A DNA stretch of 64,000 bases from Struthio camelus (GCF_040807025.1 NC_090944.1:122999738-123063737), one strand, 5' to 3'; shown: positions 1 to 13,550, counted from the stretch's first letter. Program-made: numbers and translations. The notes: generated by a model not told the origin, from the letters alone.

Positions 1-3000
1 TTTCGCAACAGAAGCAAGCGAACGACGGTATCCTGCCACTGCTTCAGATTACGGAAAGAGATCCAAAGTCTCAGCCTTAAATACGTTTTTATTGCCAAAG
101 ATGACAAGCGGGACACCATGGAGAACTGACTTCAAAATATTAGCTACCAGTGGCTTGCAGTGCCTGGGTTTGGTGCCACGGATTTTTCGGGGCCCCGTTT
201 AAGTTGCATACCAGTTGACGACCACAAGAGCAGTCCAGAGGCAAAGCGTTAGACTTGATTTTAATTACAGTTACTCTAGCAACGGCTTTCTCCCCAAATG
301 GGGGGAGGAGGGAGGAGGACACCAAAAAAAAGTGAAGCCATAGGTCTGTCAGCACAACTTTGGAGACAGTCCAGACCCTCTATCTTGATGCAACTACCTC
401 TAGTGTAAAGATCCGGAAGGATGGAAAAAAAAAAGACCGCAATACAATCTCCAGGCAAAACTATTGCTAAGTACCACAGGTTTGAAATTCTTGAACTCTG
501 AGGTCACTTGTAGTCCTCAAGGATGCTCAGTCATCTGATAGCACTTTTTCTAGTATTTAGACAGGCAAACATTACACGCTTGCCTAGTGTAGTTCCTACA
601 AAGTAAGTCATTTCTGTAACTGCCAAAAATATAGCACGTGACTGTAAATGAGAGCAAAGTCTAAGAAATTTGCCAATAGATTGCAAGTTGCACTGTCAAG
701 AGGTTCTCCTCAACACACAAAACCTAGACATTCTCCCCCCCGCCCCCCCACAGACCCCCAAGTGAAAGCATGGGAAAATGGGAGATTTGGGCTTGCCTCT
801 CACCACTGAAGGCAAAACATCCACTGATTTCTTGGAAATCAAGATCAGATACTTGTTGATACGGTGCCTGGGATATCAGTTGCTCATCTGCAACATCTAT
901 CTCTAACACACAGGGCGAACAATAAAAAATTAAGGCCATGTTTAGACTGTTTGTTCTAAATGCTGAAGTAACCAGCCTGCCCAGACTGTTTGCATCTGAA
1001 AAATAGCTGCTGAAAACCTCAAAATACTGTATCTGGGGAAATAAGAGGTCATCATAAGCATTAATATTTTTTAAAATAGGGATTATGATTGTTATTCATA
1101 TCCTGGCACTAGCGCATAATGGTGGCATGTTCAGAGAACACCACTGCTCGTATCAGGTTAAGAAAACACTGCAGTTCTGGGACTTTTGAACTCAGCCACT
1201 TCTGCATGTGAGAAGCTGACTGGCAACTGTTTTTTCGTGAGCCCTATATGACAACACAAGCACTCCGAGGTGATCTTAAGCTGTGTTAGTAGCCTAGGAT
1301 GTTGCCGGTCATCTGTCTACAAAGTCCCAAATGAACAATTCACTGTTGTGTTTAGGCTTATCGTTTTGTGGATTGTTTTGTGTTGTCTCCTTTAAGGAAA
1401 CTACACGACAAGTCAGGCCCTAAGCTGATATATCACTGTATATTGCAGTATTGGAAAAAGCGATGATAAGCCAAAACATAGAAGCCGAAAAACCTTAACG
1501 TATAGAACTGTTTCACTTTTATTTAAAATAGCAATTTATAAAATGTGGCTGAGGGTGGGAATCATTATCACATATATGAGCCAGAACAAACAAGATAACA
1601 AAAAATGTGCCTTTAGATTTAAATTGCTTTTTAAATGAGCTATCAGCAAGTTAAGAGACCACAGTAGTAAGTGTCATTCAGCTGAACGCATTGATTTTTT
1701 GCTTTACCTTTCATGACTTCCACCTACTATTTACTGGAACAGAGAACATTGTAGATGATCTATAAGGACTCTTGGCTCAACGACTCCCTCTTACAGGGAC
1801 ACGCATGGACAGGACTTCACAGGAGGACAGGAAAAAAGTCTGCCAAACCTCAGAGAGGCATAAATGGGACATTTCTTCATTCAAACCGTCTAACAGGTAG
1901 TAGCTGGTTTCAGAGTTTGTGCTCCCTCCTAAACTAAGTTGCTTTCCCCCCCCCCCCCCACCTCCCCTAGTACCCAGGGGAGGAAACATCTGTGCAGAGA
2001 CACAGTCCATTTGCATTACAAAGTCCTCTATGCCACTACCTTTGCCAACCCCACCATAGCAAGGCTCCAGCAGAAGCTACATTGCCATTTGCAGCCGCAT
2101 CCTCTTTCACTGCAGTTGCACAGTACCTGCTGTAGAAGCAATCCAAGAAGAAGTAACCAAAACAGCAGCTGTAGTCCTCTTCACCTACACCTTTGGGTGG
2201 GGAAAACAAATCAAAAGAAGGCATGGAAATGGCTTGTTACCTTTCTTTAGCACCAGCCCTCAAAATCCCCAAGCCTCTATGCACACCAAGCTGTGCAAGA
2301 GGGTCAGTCAGTCAGCTGATGCAAAGCTGCTCAGCTGCCCTGAAGGAGAGAGATTTTAAGCCAACACACAGCAGCTGATACTCTGGGAGGATACAAAGGA
2401 TGATGGCAGAAAGGGAAAAGGGCTGATGCTCGTTTCTTTTATATGCGATGTGGGTATTGGTTCCATGTGTGATTCCTTCTCAGATAATTAATGCAGATAT
2501 CATACGGCAAAAAAAGGAGAGGGAATGAGTAAAAATTAAGATACAGATAATTCACAGGTTCCTGAATGCATACTGCAAAACCATGTTTGAAAGTCTGGAA
2601 GTGAACTTCACACGGGTTCTTGCAATTTTCAGAAACTCTTAAGCATATCTCAACGCAATGTTCTTGCAATATTCACATATAATTGGCAAAAAATTCAACT
2701 TAGGGAAAAATCCTCAGTATGAAATTTTGTGCTATGCCTTAGAATTACAATAAGTCGAGGAATTTTGCCTTTGCGGGATTAGAGTTGCTAATATTTCTTG
2801 CTCTATTAACCAAGGTCTCTTAGCTGTTCCCAGGCCTTGTCCAGGACTCCCCTGCTAAAGATAGAAAAAAGGCATTTTGGACCAGTTCATCCTCTTCACC
2901 GAAAAAGCAGAATCCAATCTGCGGGTGCAGAATGAAAGGAAAGAAATGCTAACGCTGCTTTAGAAGCCATGGGCACAGGAGCATTACAGCAGTTGAACAA

Positions 3001-6000
3001 GATGTAGTTTAGCAATGTATACAGAATAAAGCAAGGTTCCCAATGTGTGCATGTGTCTGCCTCATGGCTAAGAAGTGTCTGCGTAAGGCCTATAAATGCA
3101 CTTTTGAATCACTAAATTTGAATCACTAATCGCTAAATGTAATTATTGAGACCATTTTCCTGCTGTGAAAGGATGGGTAGGAGTGTCTAGTCACTAAGAG
3201 GCCAAACCTATTGATGCCCTATTGGGATCTACCCCCATGGAGCCATCAGCTCCGTGCACATTCAGTTCAGTGCGTTCAGTACGTTCCAGGTCTCCAGCTG
3301 TGCTGCAGGAGACTGCTGGTAGTCCTACCCGAAAGAAAGCAGAACTACTATACGATAATGAAAAATAAGCTTTTTTGGAGTCATCTCTTCAGAAATCTGG
3401 CACGATCCAGTAGATCTTCTCCAAAAGCCTCTTAGACAGTGTATTCAAAAACCTAGGGATGAAAAAAATTTACATTAAGCAACCTTTAATCAAGTCCCAA
3501 TTTGCACGTACATGGAAGTACATATAAGGCAGAGGAGAACCTGCTTCTGCGCATAGTTGGGGGGGGGGGTTGGAAATGATGTGCACCCCGAGCATATGCA
3601 TTATCACTGATAATGAGAAGCATTTATGCCAAGACGAACGGAGTCACACTTACTATACCCGCCAGATAGGTGAAGACACGTCATGTTTGTCTTGTTTCCA
3701 AACTGTTGCTCTTACAGAAGAGTAGAACTGTAACTGTCGTTTGGAGATGAGTCTACATAGGTGGGACCATCAAAAGGCAAAGATTGGGACAGCTGTATGA
3801 AAACCCTGCAGTCTGTTTTCGGAGAAAGCCGTTTAACCACAGTGAATTTATTAAGACTGCAGGTTAAACACCGTAAACATTTCAAACCCAGCAAGAAGGT
3901 TGCTTTTGGTCAGTTGGACTTGCCTAAGACACAGTGCCATGTAGAAAACACCTCCAAGAGTGGCTTCAGGAGCATATGGGGAAGTTTGTTGCATTGTACA
4001 GAGCGCTAGAAGGGAGTCACGACACTGACACATGACTCTGTTCCTCATTGCTGTCTGCGGCATAAGGGAATAATCTCAAGCTGCTGAAGAGCTATTTGCT
4101 CTTAAGGGTTTCAAACCCCAGAGCAAAGCTGCTGTTTCTTTGTGTCATATGTTTGATGAAAACAACAAAGCAGCTGTAACTTCTAGCTGGCGTTTGGCAG
4201 GTGGTACGCTTCCTATAATGAGAAGAAAAATGAGAGATTGCAGCTCTCATGACCAAGGGAATTCATGAATCTGTTGAGTCGCTACTAGGTCTGGGTGTGC
4301 AGGGCTTGTTCATTATCACTGTATTTTTCACCAGAAAGCTGTTATCGCAGACATCTCCAAACAGAACGAGCACCGTCGGGAACTCTGTAAACATCCTTGA
4401 ATTCAGAAGAATAAGCCACTACCAGCAGGAGACTTTTCTGGTAAAACTCAGACTTGGAGATGTCTATTTCAACAGCATTTTGATGGCTAAGCAGACGGCA
4501 GGCTACAGTGATATTTCATGTTGTTGAAAGAAACTGATGAAATTATGGATCAAAAAGAGCAAGGCTTAGCTTGGCCAAGCTATACTGAGTGATTATTTAA
4601 TTTGGCTTTCTCAGATACTGTTGCTCAGGTGATGCTTCATCAGTTTACTTAAGCTGAAGGTCAAGGCCAAAGAAAATTTGCATTTGATCTATCTACAGCT
4701 GAGAGAAAACTGAAACTATTGAAGAAGAATGCAAAGAGTCAGCAGAGGGAAAAAAACCCTAAGGAAAACAGCTGAACTCCTGCACTTGAGCAAATACTTT
4801 AAGATCACAGAATATTTATAAGTAGAATTCTGTTAGTGTTTCTCAGATTTCAGGTCCCAAGAGCAAGCATTTGCTATTTTTCAAGGTCCTTGTACTTGTG
4901 ACTCAGAAAGTCCTCCAGTATATAAACTGTTAGAGCTTACTGACTTCAAGTGAGGACGGAGGCAAAGGTTTGAATGAAGTACAGCGGGTTTCTGTAAAAG
5001 GTTGCTATTATCAGCTATGCAGTGTTTATTCAGCTCTACCATTGTTGAATCTCTACAGAAAAATGAGAAAATCTTTTCCGCTGTGAGTATATGTTAAGAA
5101 ATCTAAATTCTGATCACCATTTACCGATGGCCACCTTCACTAAAACCCTTGCACTGTGACCTGTATAAATCCTACTCACACACGAGCTGAGTAATGAGGC
5201 CCCTGTTGCAAACTCCGCATAGGTAGGCACGGCACGGCTGCTTAACATAAAGATGCTAGATTGGAGGTGATGTGCTTCAGTGGCTGTTGGCCAAATGTCC
5301 TACACCTTAAATGACAAAACATGAACCAAATTTCAGGAATCAGAGTGTTAAAGAATTATTCACCGTCATCTCTGCTGACGGAGCGGAGGAGGCCATGAAA
5401 CGCTCCATCTTCCATCAGCTGAAGTTGGTGCCACTGCCTACAACAGGAGCAGGATTGTGCCAGCTCTTGCTGGTATGGCAATAAACTGTGATGCGTCAGT
5501 ATCAAAAAGAAAACAAAGACTAGCCATTTCAACCTATTCCTATCATTTTACCTATTTTCCTACATTTTTACATTAGGTGCTATGTAGAGGGTAATTCCCC
5601 AAAAGGACACCACAATCAAGCAGCAAATTAATTTGCTGCTTACGTTCACTAGCTCTTCCAGCTGGCTTAATTCTCATCAGCCACCATAATTTATTAACAG
5701 TGAGGTGAGAAAAGACATGAATCAGCTTAATGTGCTATAAGTAGGGCATTGTCATGGCAACAAGATGCGGACTGTTTTCCGCTATTTATGTACGGTTTGT
5801 TTTGTACTGAACCTTAAGATATGGCTTGGAACAACTAGAATTAGAAACATTTTGTTTTCAACTTTTTTTTTGCTCCAGTGTATTTTTAAAAAATGGTTAA
5901 AATAAGCAAGTGAAAGGCTCTGAAGCGACTCTCCAGGAAAATTAGCTAGCTACTATATCCTGCTTAATGAGTCTTCCTAGAAACAGAAGCCTTTATTCTG

Positions 6001-7149
6001 ATCTCACAACCATTTTCTCTCGTTGTCACACAACTGATTCTGCGGATTAACTCCTGGTTCGTGCCAGTCTGAGATCAGGACCAGACCTCCCCTGTCCCAT
6101 GCTCTACATACGAGTATTGACTGGTGGAAAAATTGAACGGTGTTGTTGAAAAAATAAAACGTCTCTTTTTGGAAAAGCTATGCTTTGTGCTTAGTACAAG
6201 ACATGGGAAAGCAATATAAGGATGTTACATTTTATAGTCTTGTGACAGGCACGTGTTAAACTAAAAATTCAAAATGAATTGCAAAGGCTTTTTATTGCCT
6301 TCCAGAGTAAGCCCACATTCCATGCACCTTTTGCACCCTTAACTAATGATTTTCATAAAACCAATTCTTCATTCAAAGCTCATTTTGTTTGCTACCCCAC
6401 TGCATAAAGAGAACGGTTTGAATACTAACACATTTTGAAAAACTATTACCGATGTTACTGCTTTGATTTATTTTTTTGCACTGCCTCAGGAATCTGATAT
6501 TAAATAGTTAATGAAAATCAAAGTGTTTCCAGGATCTGTCAGGGAGAACACATGGAAAAATGGAATTTCTATTTCACGAAAGATTTTGCAGCCTTAAAAT
6601 ATTGTTTTGTTCTGAGCAAGGACAAAAGCCCCCTTTGAAAAACTCACACGACGATTCCCTTTTTCTCTATCCAGTATCCATTAGCTTTTTTGTAATACAT
6701 TTGGTTTTACATTACCCTAGCTATGTGTTTGCATAATATCTAGTGCAGTAGGCAACGGGGCTATAGCATAACACAAAGCAAAATTGTTCTTATTTAGCAT
6801 CCTGGGAAAAAATAACATACAATATAATTTTGAACTCAAAACTTCTGTCAAGCTGCACTTGCAAATGTTCAGCTGAGTACTACTAAATGATACCTGCTGA
6901 GGTCAACCACGGAAGTTAATTAAGAAATGAAAGATCTGGACAACCTTACGTGCAGGTTCAATGGATCAGTTCAGTCAACGTCGCTAATGGCCCTGCATAC
7001 ACAAAAGCGGATAGCTGTAAATTAAAAATGCTTACAGAGGCCAAGTCGGGGAATGCCAGTCGTGTTTTCAACAGTTCTTTATCCCACGTCAAGTTCCGTG
7101 AGAAGTGGGTCTGAGCTGCAAAGTTTGGCTGTGGGCCTGGATCTAATAT
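1..7149. other. Intergenic DNA, no gene recognised
   Basis: No coding exon, RNA gene or well-preserved repeat was recognised on either strand. Open frames are at most about 100 codons, start at arbitrary points and show no domain or family signature. The segment holds simple-sequence tracts only: a run of 14 C at 1946-1959 and a G run near 3559-3570. By position it belongs to the gene-poor upstream flank of FBXO11. Unrecognised conserved regulatory elements could be present, but I cannot see them without an alignment. Confidence 0.6.
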
Positions 7150-7700
7150 GACATATGACAAGCAGGTATGCCAAAAGTATTTGGTGGGCAGCGTTAACAA
7201 AGGCGTGCGCCTTGTACAGCAGGCTGGCAGCACGCTGCAGCGGTGGATGCCATAGGAGCGACTGCGTTGCTCTACCGCTCAGAGGCCTCAGCGAACACCA
7301 GCACCCTGCTGCGAGCGATGCTGTTAGAAATGCAAGGCAAAAGACGTAGTTATTTCCTAAATCCTAGAGCTAAATAGAGAGAAGTATACGAGATAGTCAT
7401 TGCATTTGCGTGTATGGCCACGCTCTGGTTGGTGTAACGTCTACCTCCAGAGACCACCAAATAGGGCAGCCCGGGCACACCGCAGGCTAAATACGTTCTT
7501 CCATGAGCCTCAGCGTAAGATGGTGGAACCACCGTTACCAGGGAGAACCAGAGTAATCGTCAGGCCGTGCTTGCCTTTGGCTCACACTTCGCTCTTTGCC
7601 GTTGGTGGCAGATTTTGCCTCCTAGACATTTATCCCCTGGGAAGGAGTCTGAGATTGGTACGCTCGACACAAGCTATCAAATCACTGAGAAACAGTGATG
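7150..7700. other. CpG-enriched intergenic segment
   Basis: CpG dinucleotides are clearly denser here than in the flanks: roughly 28 by hand count across the segment, while neighbouring kilobases have few. Frames are open on both strands (for example 7400-7783 on +), but the translations resemble no family I know, and open frames are expected in GC-richer DNA. It could be a weak promoter or enhancer, an old LTR, or an eroded CpG island. No LTR ends, splice sites or start signal were established. Confidence 0.35.
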
Positions 7701-10700
7701 AGTTTCACTGGCTGCCAGTCTGGGCAGCATCGCTAATCCCATGGGCTCCTCTGTCTCTCAAAACAAACACCTTTCCGCAATAATGAGCGAGCTGCCATAG
7801 ATCCAACTACTTATATGATGTGGTCCCGTCCCACCCTGGATGTTTTTTCACTGCTTGAGCTTTGCCTTGCGTTCTTTAAGGCTGCAGTGTCTAAGGGACA
7901 GATTACATTTCAGCTGTTTTCTCCTTGAACAGAGGATGATAGCAGTTAACTTGGAAAGGTAAGGATATTTTCAGAAGTGGCTCGTGACCTTTTTTCCTTC
8001 CATATATGTAAGAAGACAGCCCGAACAGTTTCCGCCTCTCTGATGTTTTCTGACTGCTCGGCACCACAGGGAATGTCCATTGTGTGCTGGTAAGATCCTG
8101 ACGGAGCAGGTGGGAGCGCTCACCCCTTACCTGAGGCTTCTCTTCCTCATACAGTGAATAGTTTTTGATGTTACAGAAGGTTAACAACAACCACATGATT
8201 TTTTTCCAGTGTCAAAAGGTATGCGCATTCAGGCCCCGGCTTTCCGGGTTGCTACAGGTCATGGACCCCTGCAAGCAGCCTTTGGGACTCCTTTGCACTC
8301 ATCCTGACTACAGATAAGAGCGTTGAACGAGAGCCCAATAAAATGAAACAGAACAAAACCCTGCCCTTGTGCAAGTACCAGATGCTTTCCTCACACTGAA
8401 AACAAAGGGTATACAGCCTCACCCTTCCCAAAGCCAGCCCTCCTCTACTAAAAACAAATACACATTCTGACACCAAATCTTTGTGGTTTTCACTCTGTCG
8501 GAAATTAATAAACAATAATGTATTACTTACTTGTTGTTTGACCCTAAATGAGTCTTTTTGCCTCCCTGTAATTCTTGTTACTGAAAGGTATTGAAGCAAG
8601 AGTGCAGCAGAGAAGCAAGACTTTGGAAAATCCTGGATTCCTTGCCTTAACTTTGGGCGGGTTATTTCAAGTGGAATTTTCACCTTTGTAAGAAATATCA
8701 CTGGAAAGCTGCCCAGGCCTGACAAAATGGCAGAGAAAGCGAGAAAAAATCCACGACGGAGACCAAAGTTGCCAACCTTCCTTAGAAAGGAGCGGGGGAG
8801 GGAGAGGGAGGTATCCGGGCTTAGTTTGTCTCTGTTATCAGCCATCGGACATTTAAATCAAATCCTGGAAAACATTAGTCTGGACAGCTTTTTGCAGAAG
8901 TGCATAGAGGAACTAAGTATCCCAATCTCATAGAAAGCAAAGAGGAGGTAGGAGCCTACGCCTGAATTTGCCAGACCAACCCATGCCTCATGGAAAGGGC
9001 TTCACCAGGAGGTCTGGAGACAGAAGTCCTTTACCCAGCCCCAGAGTATTTTGAACTCCTCGTCTTTCCGGGGCACTGCAATTCCAATCAAGAAACACTG
9101 CTTCTGTTGGTAAAGACTTGTTTGAGGAAATTACTTTGAACTGAGGTGATTAATCGCACTCTGTGGAGCCAGTGGAAACTCTTGCCCACTGAGCAGGTGG
9201 GGCTTCAAAATAGGGACTCTGAAGACTGTGGAGCTCAGCTGGTGAAGAGCTGGCTCTTCGTCAGCTGTAAGGAATCTGATTTTGCTTTCAGGTGATGACA
9301 CGGACTCTAGGACTGAGCAACCAGAAAAGAATTAAAATCTAGAAGTACATTAACATGAAAAATGTATTTTCTCTCATGTCATTCATTGCATATAATTCAA
9401 AAGGCAACAAATAGTAAATGCAGGCACTGTTTTGCTCAACATGCACAATTCTGCAAGCGAATTAGTGCACAGAGGATGACTGTTTAATAAATTACCTGAT
9501 AAGTAAGACTTTTTTTAAAAAGCTAAATAATCACCATGAATGAGAATTGCAACTGGATGGAAAAAAAAAAAAAACCCTTCAAGGCATATGAGTTGTCATG
9601 CTTGAGGACACAAAAACATCATCTGCTGAGGTGAAGAAACATGCTCCCTGGTAATGCTACACAGAACAGTTAACTATATTTGTGGAGGAGATGTGATCTA
9701 TCCCACTGAAGCATCTTGTGGTAGCCACTTTAGAAGCAGTGTCCCACATAAAACTGACTTGGTCTAATACAGAAACCTGTGGTTATGAAACATGATCTCA
9801 CAATTCATTTCTATGTAGAGAAGCATACATCTTGGAGGTGAGTTTTCTTGTACTGCTCACAACGAAATAAATTTACTGATTAAAATAAGACAACGCACAT
9901 GGCTGACAGGGAGGATGAATAATCCCATAAGTTCATAAGCACGTGAAGATCGATTTAGGCAATACTATCAGTTTCCTGAAATACCTTGAAAACTTTAGGT
10001 GAAAATAGTACTTCTCAAAATATTTTCAGCATCAGGAAGATCTGAGCAGCTGCATTGCTGACAACACTTTAATTTACAGTTTGTGCCCAGTTCCTTGGGG
10101 AGTGATAAGAATCTGGAGAAGATCACGTTCATTAGAATCACTTTCTTAACTTACCTCTTACTGGTTTTCAAGATAACCATCAGGGAGAGAAGAGCAAAAA
10201 AGAGATTTTTTCCCACCCTATAACACGCTCTGAGCCTTGAAAAGCCGTTCTGTTCTACGGTGCCAAGCCGGTGACGAAGACCGACAGACCAAGATTGACG
10301 GGAGGAAGGCGACAGTCCTGGGGGAGCAGCTGAGTGTTATCCAGCAGCTGCGAGCCCTGGCGCCTGCCTCCCACCTGGGACAGCCCGCTTCCAGTCCTCA
10401 CCTCACCGATCCTCACTCACGGCTTGAACCTTGGTCACCCGTGCCCTCGCTCAGGAATTTCCATGCAGATAAAAACTGCAGGAGAGCTACTGGTCCTGTT
10501 GGGGTGGTGTACTTTGGGAAAACTGGCAGTGATGGGCCTAAAAAAGTGTACCATGACTATTTTGTGTGTGCAAGTAAATGACATGTTGCCAGCAAAATCT
10601 TCAGGGTAGACAACTGTCATTTTCCAAGAAGGAACTATTCTGATGGCAATTCCCAGCCCCCCAGCCAGCAGGTGGGAAGGGAAAGAGGAGCATCCCTCTG

Positions 10701-10831
10701 CAGTGACCAGCACATGCCGAGGCCCCTCTTTGTGCTCTTGACCCTACTCGGACAAGTTGGGCACCAACAGAGAGTCTCCACAAATCCTTTGGAAGGGAGT
10801 TTCAGAAGTTTCAGAATTTAAAAATTAAAGT
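7701..10831. other. Intergenic DNA, no gene recognised
   Basis: Nothing was recognised on either strand. A run of 14 A lies at about 9561-9574. The longest frame (8252-8845, minus, 197 codons) has no recognisable domain and an unremarkable composition, so I treat it as chance. Confidence 0.55.
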
Positions 10832-10845
10832 TTGCCATCTAGTGG
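10832..10845 (-). promoter_or_regulatory. CTCF-like core motif
   Basis: Read on the minus strand the site is CCACTAGATGGCAA. It agrees with the vertebrate CTCF core CCASYAGRKGGCRS at every position except the last. The match is by eye and short motifs occur by chance, so occupancy is inference. The site would suit an insulator or loop anchor in the FBXO11 upstream desert. Confidence 0.35.
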
Positions 10846-11959
10846 CAGGCCTCAGGAGAGGCTTTTGGGTGCGACTACCTAAAGAACATGCTTTTTATGC
10901 AACCAGTTTATGGTTTCTGAACTACACGGTATATGCATTTTTGTTAAAACTTGCTGGCATAGCCCGCTTTTAAGTCTGTATTCCAAAATCACAACAGGGG
11001 GATTTTTAATCTGGGTAAATTGCATGTTCACTTGCTTTAAAATTATACAAGGTATGACACCTCACTTTCTGTAACTCTTCAGTTCAGGTGAGGATTGCCT
11101 GACCTGTCCAGGCTGAAGGAGGGCAGGACTTGAGCTGGCTCTAGCTGACGGGGGAGCCATGCTACACACCTTGGTGAGATCGGCTTGGATCCTAAGTCTA
11201 GGATTTAAACAATGGGAAAGCAATCCAGGTTAGTGGCACAGCTCTGGGTTAGCTCCCATGTTCATTACACAACGGGAGGGAGATTCTGTATATTAAATCA
11301 CAGAGAATGAAAAGAATTCTCCAAAAATTCCACCCTGATATAAAAATGAGGCAATAAAATATAGTCACTGCCCACCACTTGCTTCCATTGCCTGGGACAG
11401 CGGTAATTCTCAGAGGTTTGCTTCCTTCTCTCTCTCTCTTTTTTTTTTTTTTTTAATATTGATTTCCCCCCCTTTGAGCTCAACTCTGTCTGCAAGTGAC
11501 AAATTTGGGCTGAGTTTGTGTGATCCTCCCTTGCTTCCGAACAAAACTGCCAGGAGCTAGAGCAGCTGCAGAAGCCCATGTGCCCCTTGCAGAGGTCCTG
11601 GTGAACTGTCCCAAAGCGGAGCATGCTGCCACAATTAGGAGATGTGTGCATGCAGAGGATCTGTAGGGACACCTCCTCCTCTGGCATCACCAACCATTTA
11701 TTTCCATGAGAGGGAAGGTTGTGAGGCAGCAGGAGTGTGGGCCATGTTTTCTGAAGAGAAGATGAGGTCTAAAATCCATCACGGAGGAAGACAGTGAAGA
11801 GTGGTTGTGGCTCAGGACAGGGCCCAGGGAGGGGGGACAGGGAAGGTCAGGAAGGTGATGGGGAGTGTGATCTCCTTCAGCTCCCAGGCTGTAATTAAAG
11901 AACGGCAGGCATCTAATGCCTACGCAACCTCTTGTTTGTCACATACAACATTTCTATTA
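10846..11959. other. Intergenic DNA with a TC/T tract
   Basis: No gene was recognised. A short TC repeat followed by 16 T lies at 11427-11454. The open frame across 11298-11693 (minus) runs through this tract and shows no family signature. Confidence 0.55.
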
Positions 11960-12610
11960 ACAGAACTCCAGGTGGGATTTGGCGGTTTTTGCAACATAAT
12001 CACACTGTTGAGTCATATTTAATTTATGAACCACTATACGCACAAGACCATTTTCTATCACGTTGATGCTGAGCTCATTATTTCCTATTCTGTATTTATG
12101 CATTTGATATCTCCCTCTCCAGTGTAGCACTTCACACTTGTCATTACTGAACTTCATCTTGTTGCTCTGAGACCATCTCTCCAATTTATCATCAAGACCA
12201 TTTTGCACTGTGATCCTGCCTGCCAGATTGAGCGAATTCTGTAAGGGCACTCTATATTTATCCTTCAAGTCGCTAATAAAAATATTGATGAAAACCAGTC
12301 CTAAACATCTCTGCACATCTGCTTGGAGTACTCTCTTGAAATTTACTTCCAATTTCACGCTGAGTCATTGGCAATAGTTCTTTGAGGGGCTTTTCAACTA
12401 TTTGTGTACACAATGATAATCATCGTTGTTTTGTATAAATCGTATTTTGCTAGCTTACATGTAAGAATTCAGGTTACTAGTGTCAAAAGTCTTGTTAAAT
12501 ACAATGTTTTTACTGTTTGTAAACTGTTTGTACCAGTCACCAGTATCTAGAATTCAGATATTTATGTCCTGCTACAAAATTATGTCAATACAGCTCTGTC
12601 AAACAGGAAC
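11960..12610 (-). mobile_element. Ancient CR1/L3-type LINE fragment (reverse-transcriptase relic)
   Basis: A minus-strand frame at 11957-12358 carries the late part of a CR1-clade reverse transcriptase: LERWSQSNKMKFSNDKCEVL, then MHKYRIGNN and KLNMTQQCD, all in the order found in CR1 proteins. Upstream on the same strand, near 12475-12510, FNKTFDTSN resembles catalytic motif A (FSKAFDTVSH in relatives). The FADD catalytic motif expected before LERW is missing, apparently lost in a deletion, and the flanking reading is scrambled. Divergence is far higher than in the other two CR1 copies, so this is an old, dead insertion. Both edges are approximate. It contains neither a CR1 3' tail nor an endonuclease domain. 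Confidence 0.75.
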
Positions 12611-13199
12611 AATGTTTTCCCCCCACCTCTTTTAAATGTACGAATTTCACTAAATGAGAATTAAGTGTGAGCACTGACGAGGAATAAGCCACTATATTTA
12701 TCCTGAAAGGCCAGCAAAGAAAAGCACTATACCTTTGAGTTTGAATTTGTGGGCTGTTTCAGCACAACAAGAATATTTTCTGATCATTTAGATGCTCCTT
12801 AACACAGCGTATAGGACAGAAATGATGCAACAGTCTGTTAGTCCTAAGACAGGATTTCTACACGTCTATTACACTTCTGGGGAAAAGCAGAAAAACAAAA
12901 AAAAAAACCAAACAAAAAAAAGGTAATAGCCATACTGTGTCGGCTCTACAGCTAGCACAGATTTAGAGGAGAAGAGGAGGATGTCGGCACGTCCAGAGCA
13001 CAACTGCTTCCTGCTCTGTAGGCAATCTGTTTCTGATTCAGAAGCTGCAGCTCATCTAAAATTGTTATATATAAGAACCTCTTACATATAACCACCTCAG
13101 TGTCTGCTCCCCCACAGCGGGTGGTCCTTCCCAGCCTCCCGCTTTTGTAGTTTACGGAGGAAAAGCATTCACCCTAACAACCAAACAAAGACATTCTCC
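12611..13199. other. Intergenic DNA, no gene recognised
   Basis: An A-rich tract at about 12895-12922 is the only low-complexity feature. Nothing else was recognised. Confidence 0.5.
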
Positions 13200-13550
13200 T
13201 AAAAGGCTTTTCCCCTGCACGAGTCGTCTCACGTGGAAGGTGTCTCTGCTCCTGGCACGGAGCGGAGGATTTCCGGGGACACCCTCAATCTGGGACCTAC
13301 CATCCGCGGAGCAGCCCCCTCGGGCAGCTGGTTGGGAAGAGGCCGGGAAAAAGTTGTCCACAGCCCCAGGATGGAAGCAAAGAAGTTAGTCGACAGGTTC
13401 CTCCCATAAAAACCCGAGTTAGGGGCGCGCGATCAAGCAGCCAAGGTGGCAACCAGCGTGGGCGAGCGGGCCTGCGGGCCTGCCGACGCAGCGCCCGGCC
13501 GGCGCTGGGTCCGGACCTGCCGCCGAAACCCCGCCACCACCCATTCAGAT
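13200..13550. promoter_or_regulatory. Orphan CpG island
   Basis: This short GC-rich block contains about 29 CpG dinucleotides by hand count between 13215 and 13535, with clusters such as GGGCGCGCGATC and GCGCCCGGCCGGCGC. Such density normally survives only where DNA is unmethylated in the germ line or arrived recently. No coding exon of a known gene was recognised on either strand, and the frame at 13152-13361 (minus) resembles nothing known. The island ends about 150 bp before the 3' end of the young CR1 element, and its sequence is not CR1. It may be the promoter of an unannotated non-coding RNA, an enhancer, or a GC-rich repeat I do not know. Confidence 0.45.

Noticed and set aside
8252-8845. 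197-codon minus-strand frame
   Set aside because: No domain, no splice or promoter context and ordinary intergenic composition; most likely chance.
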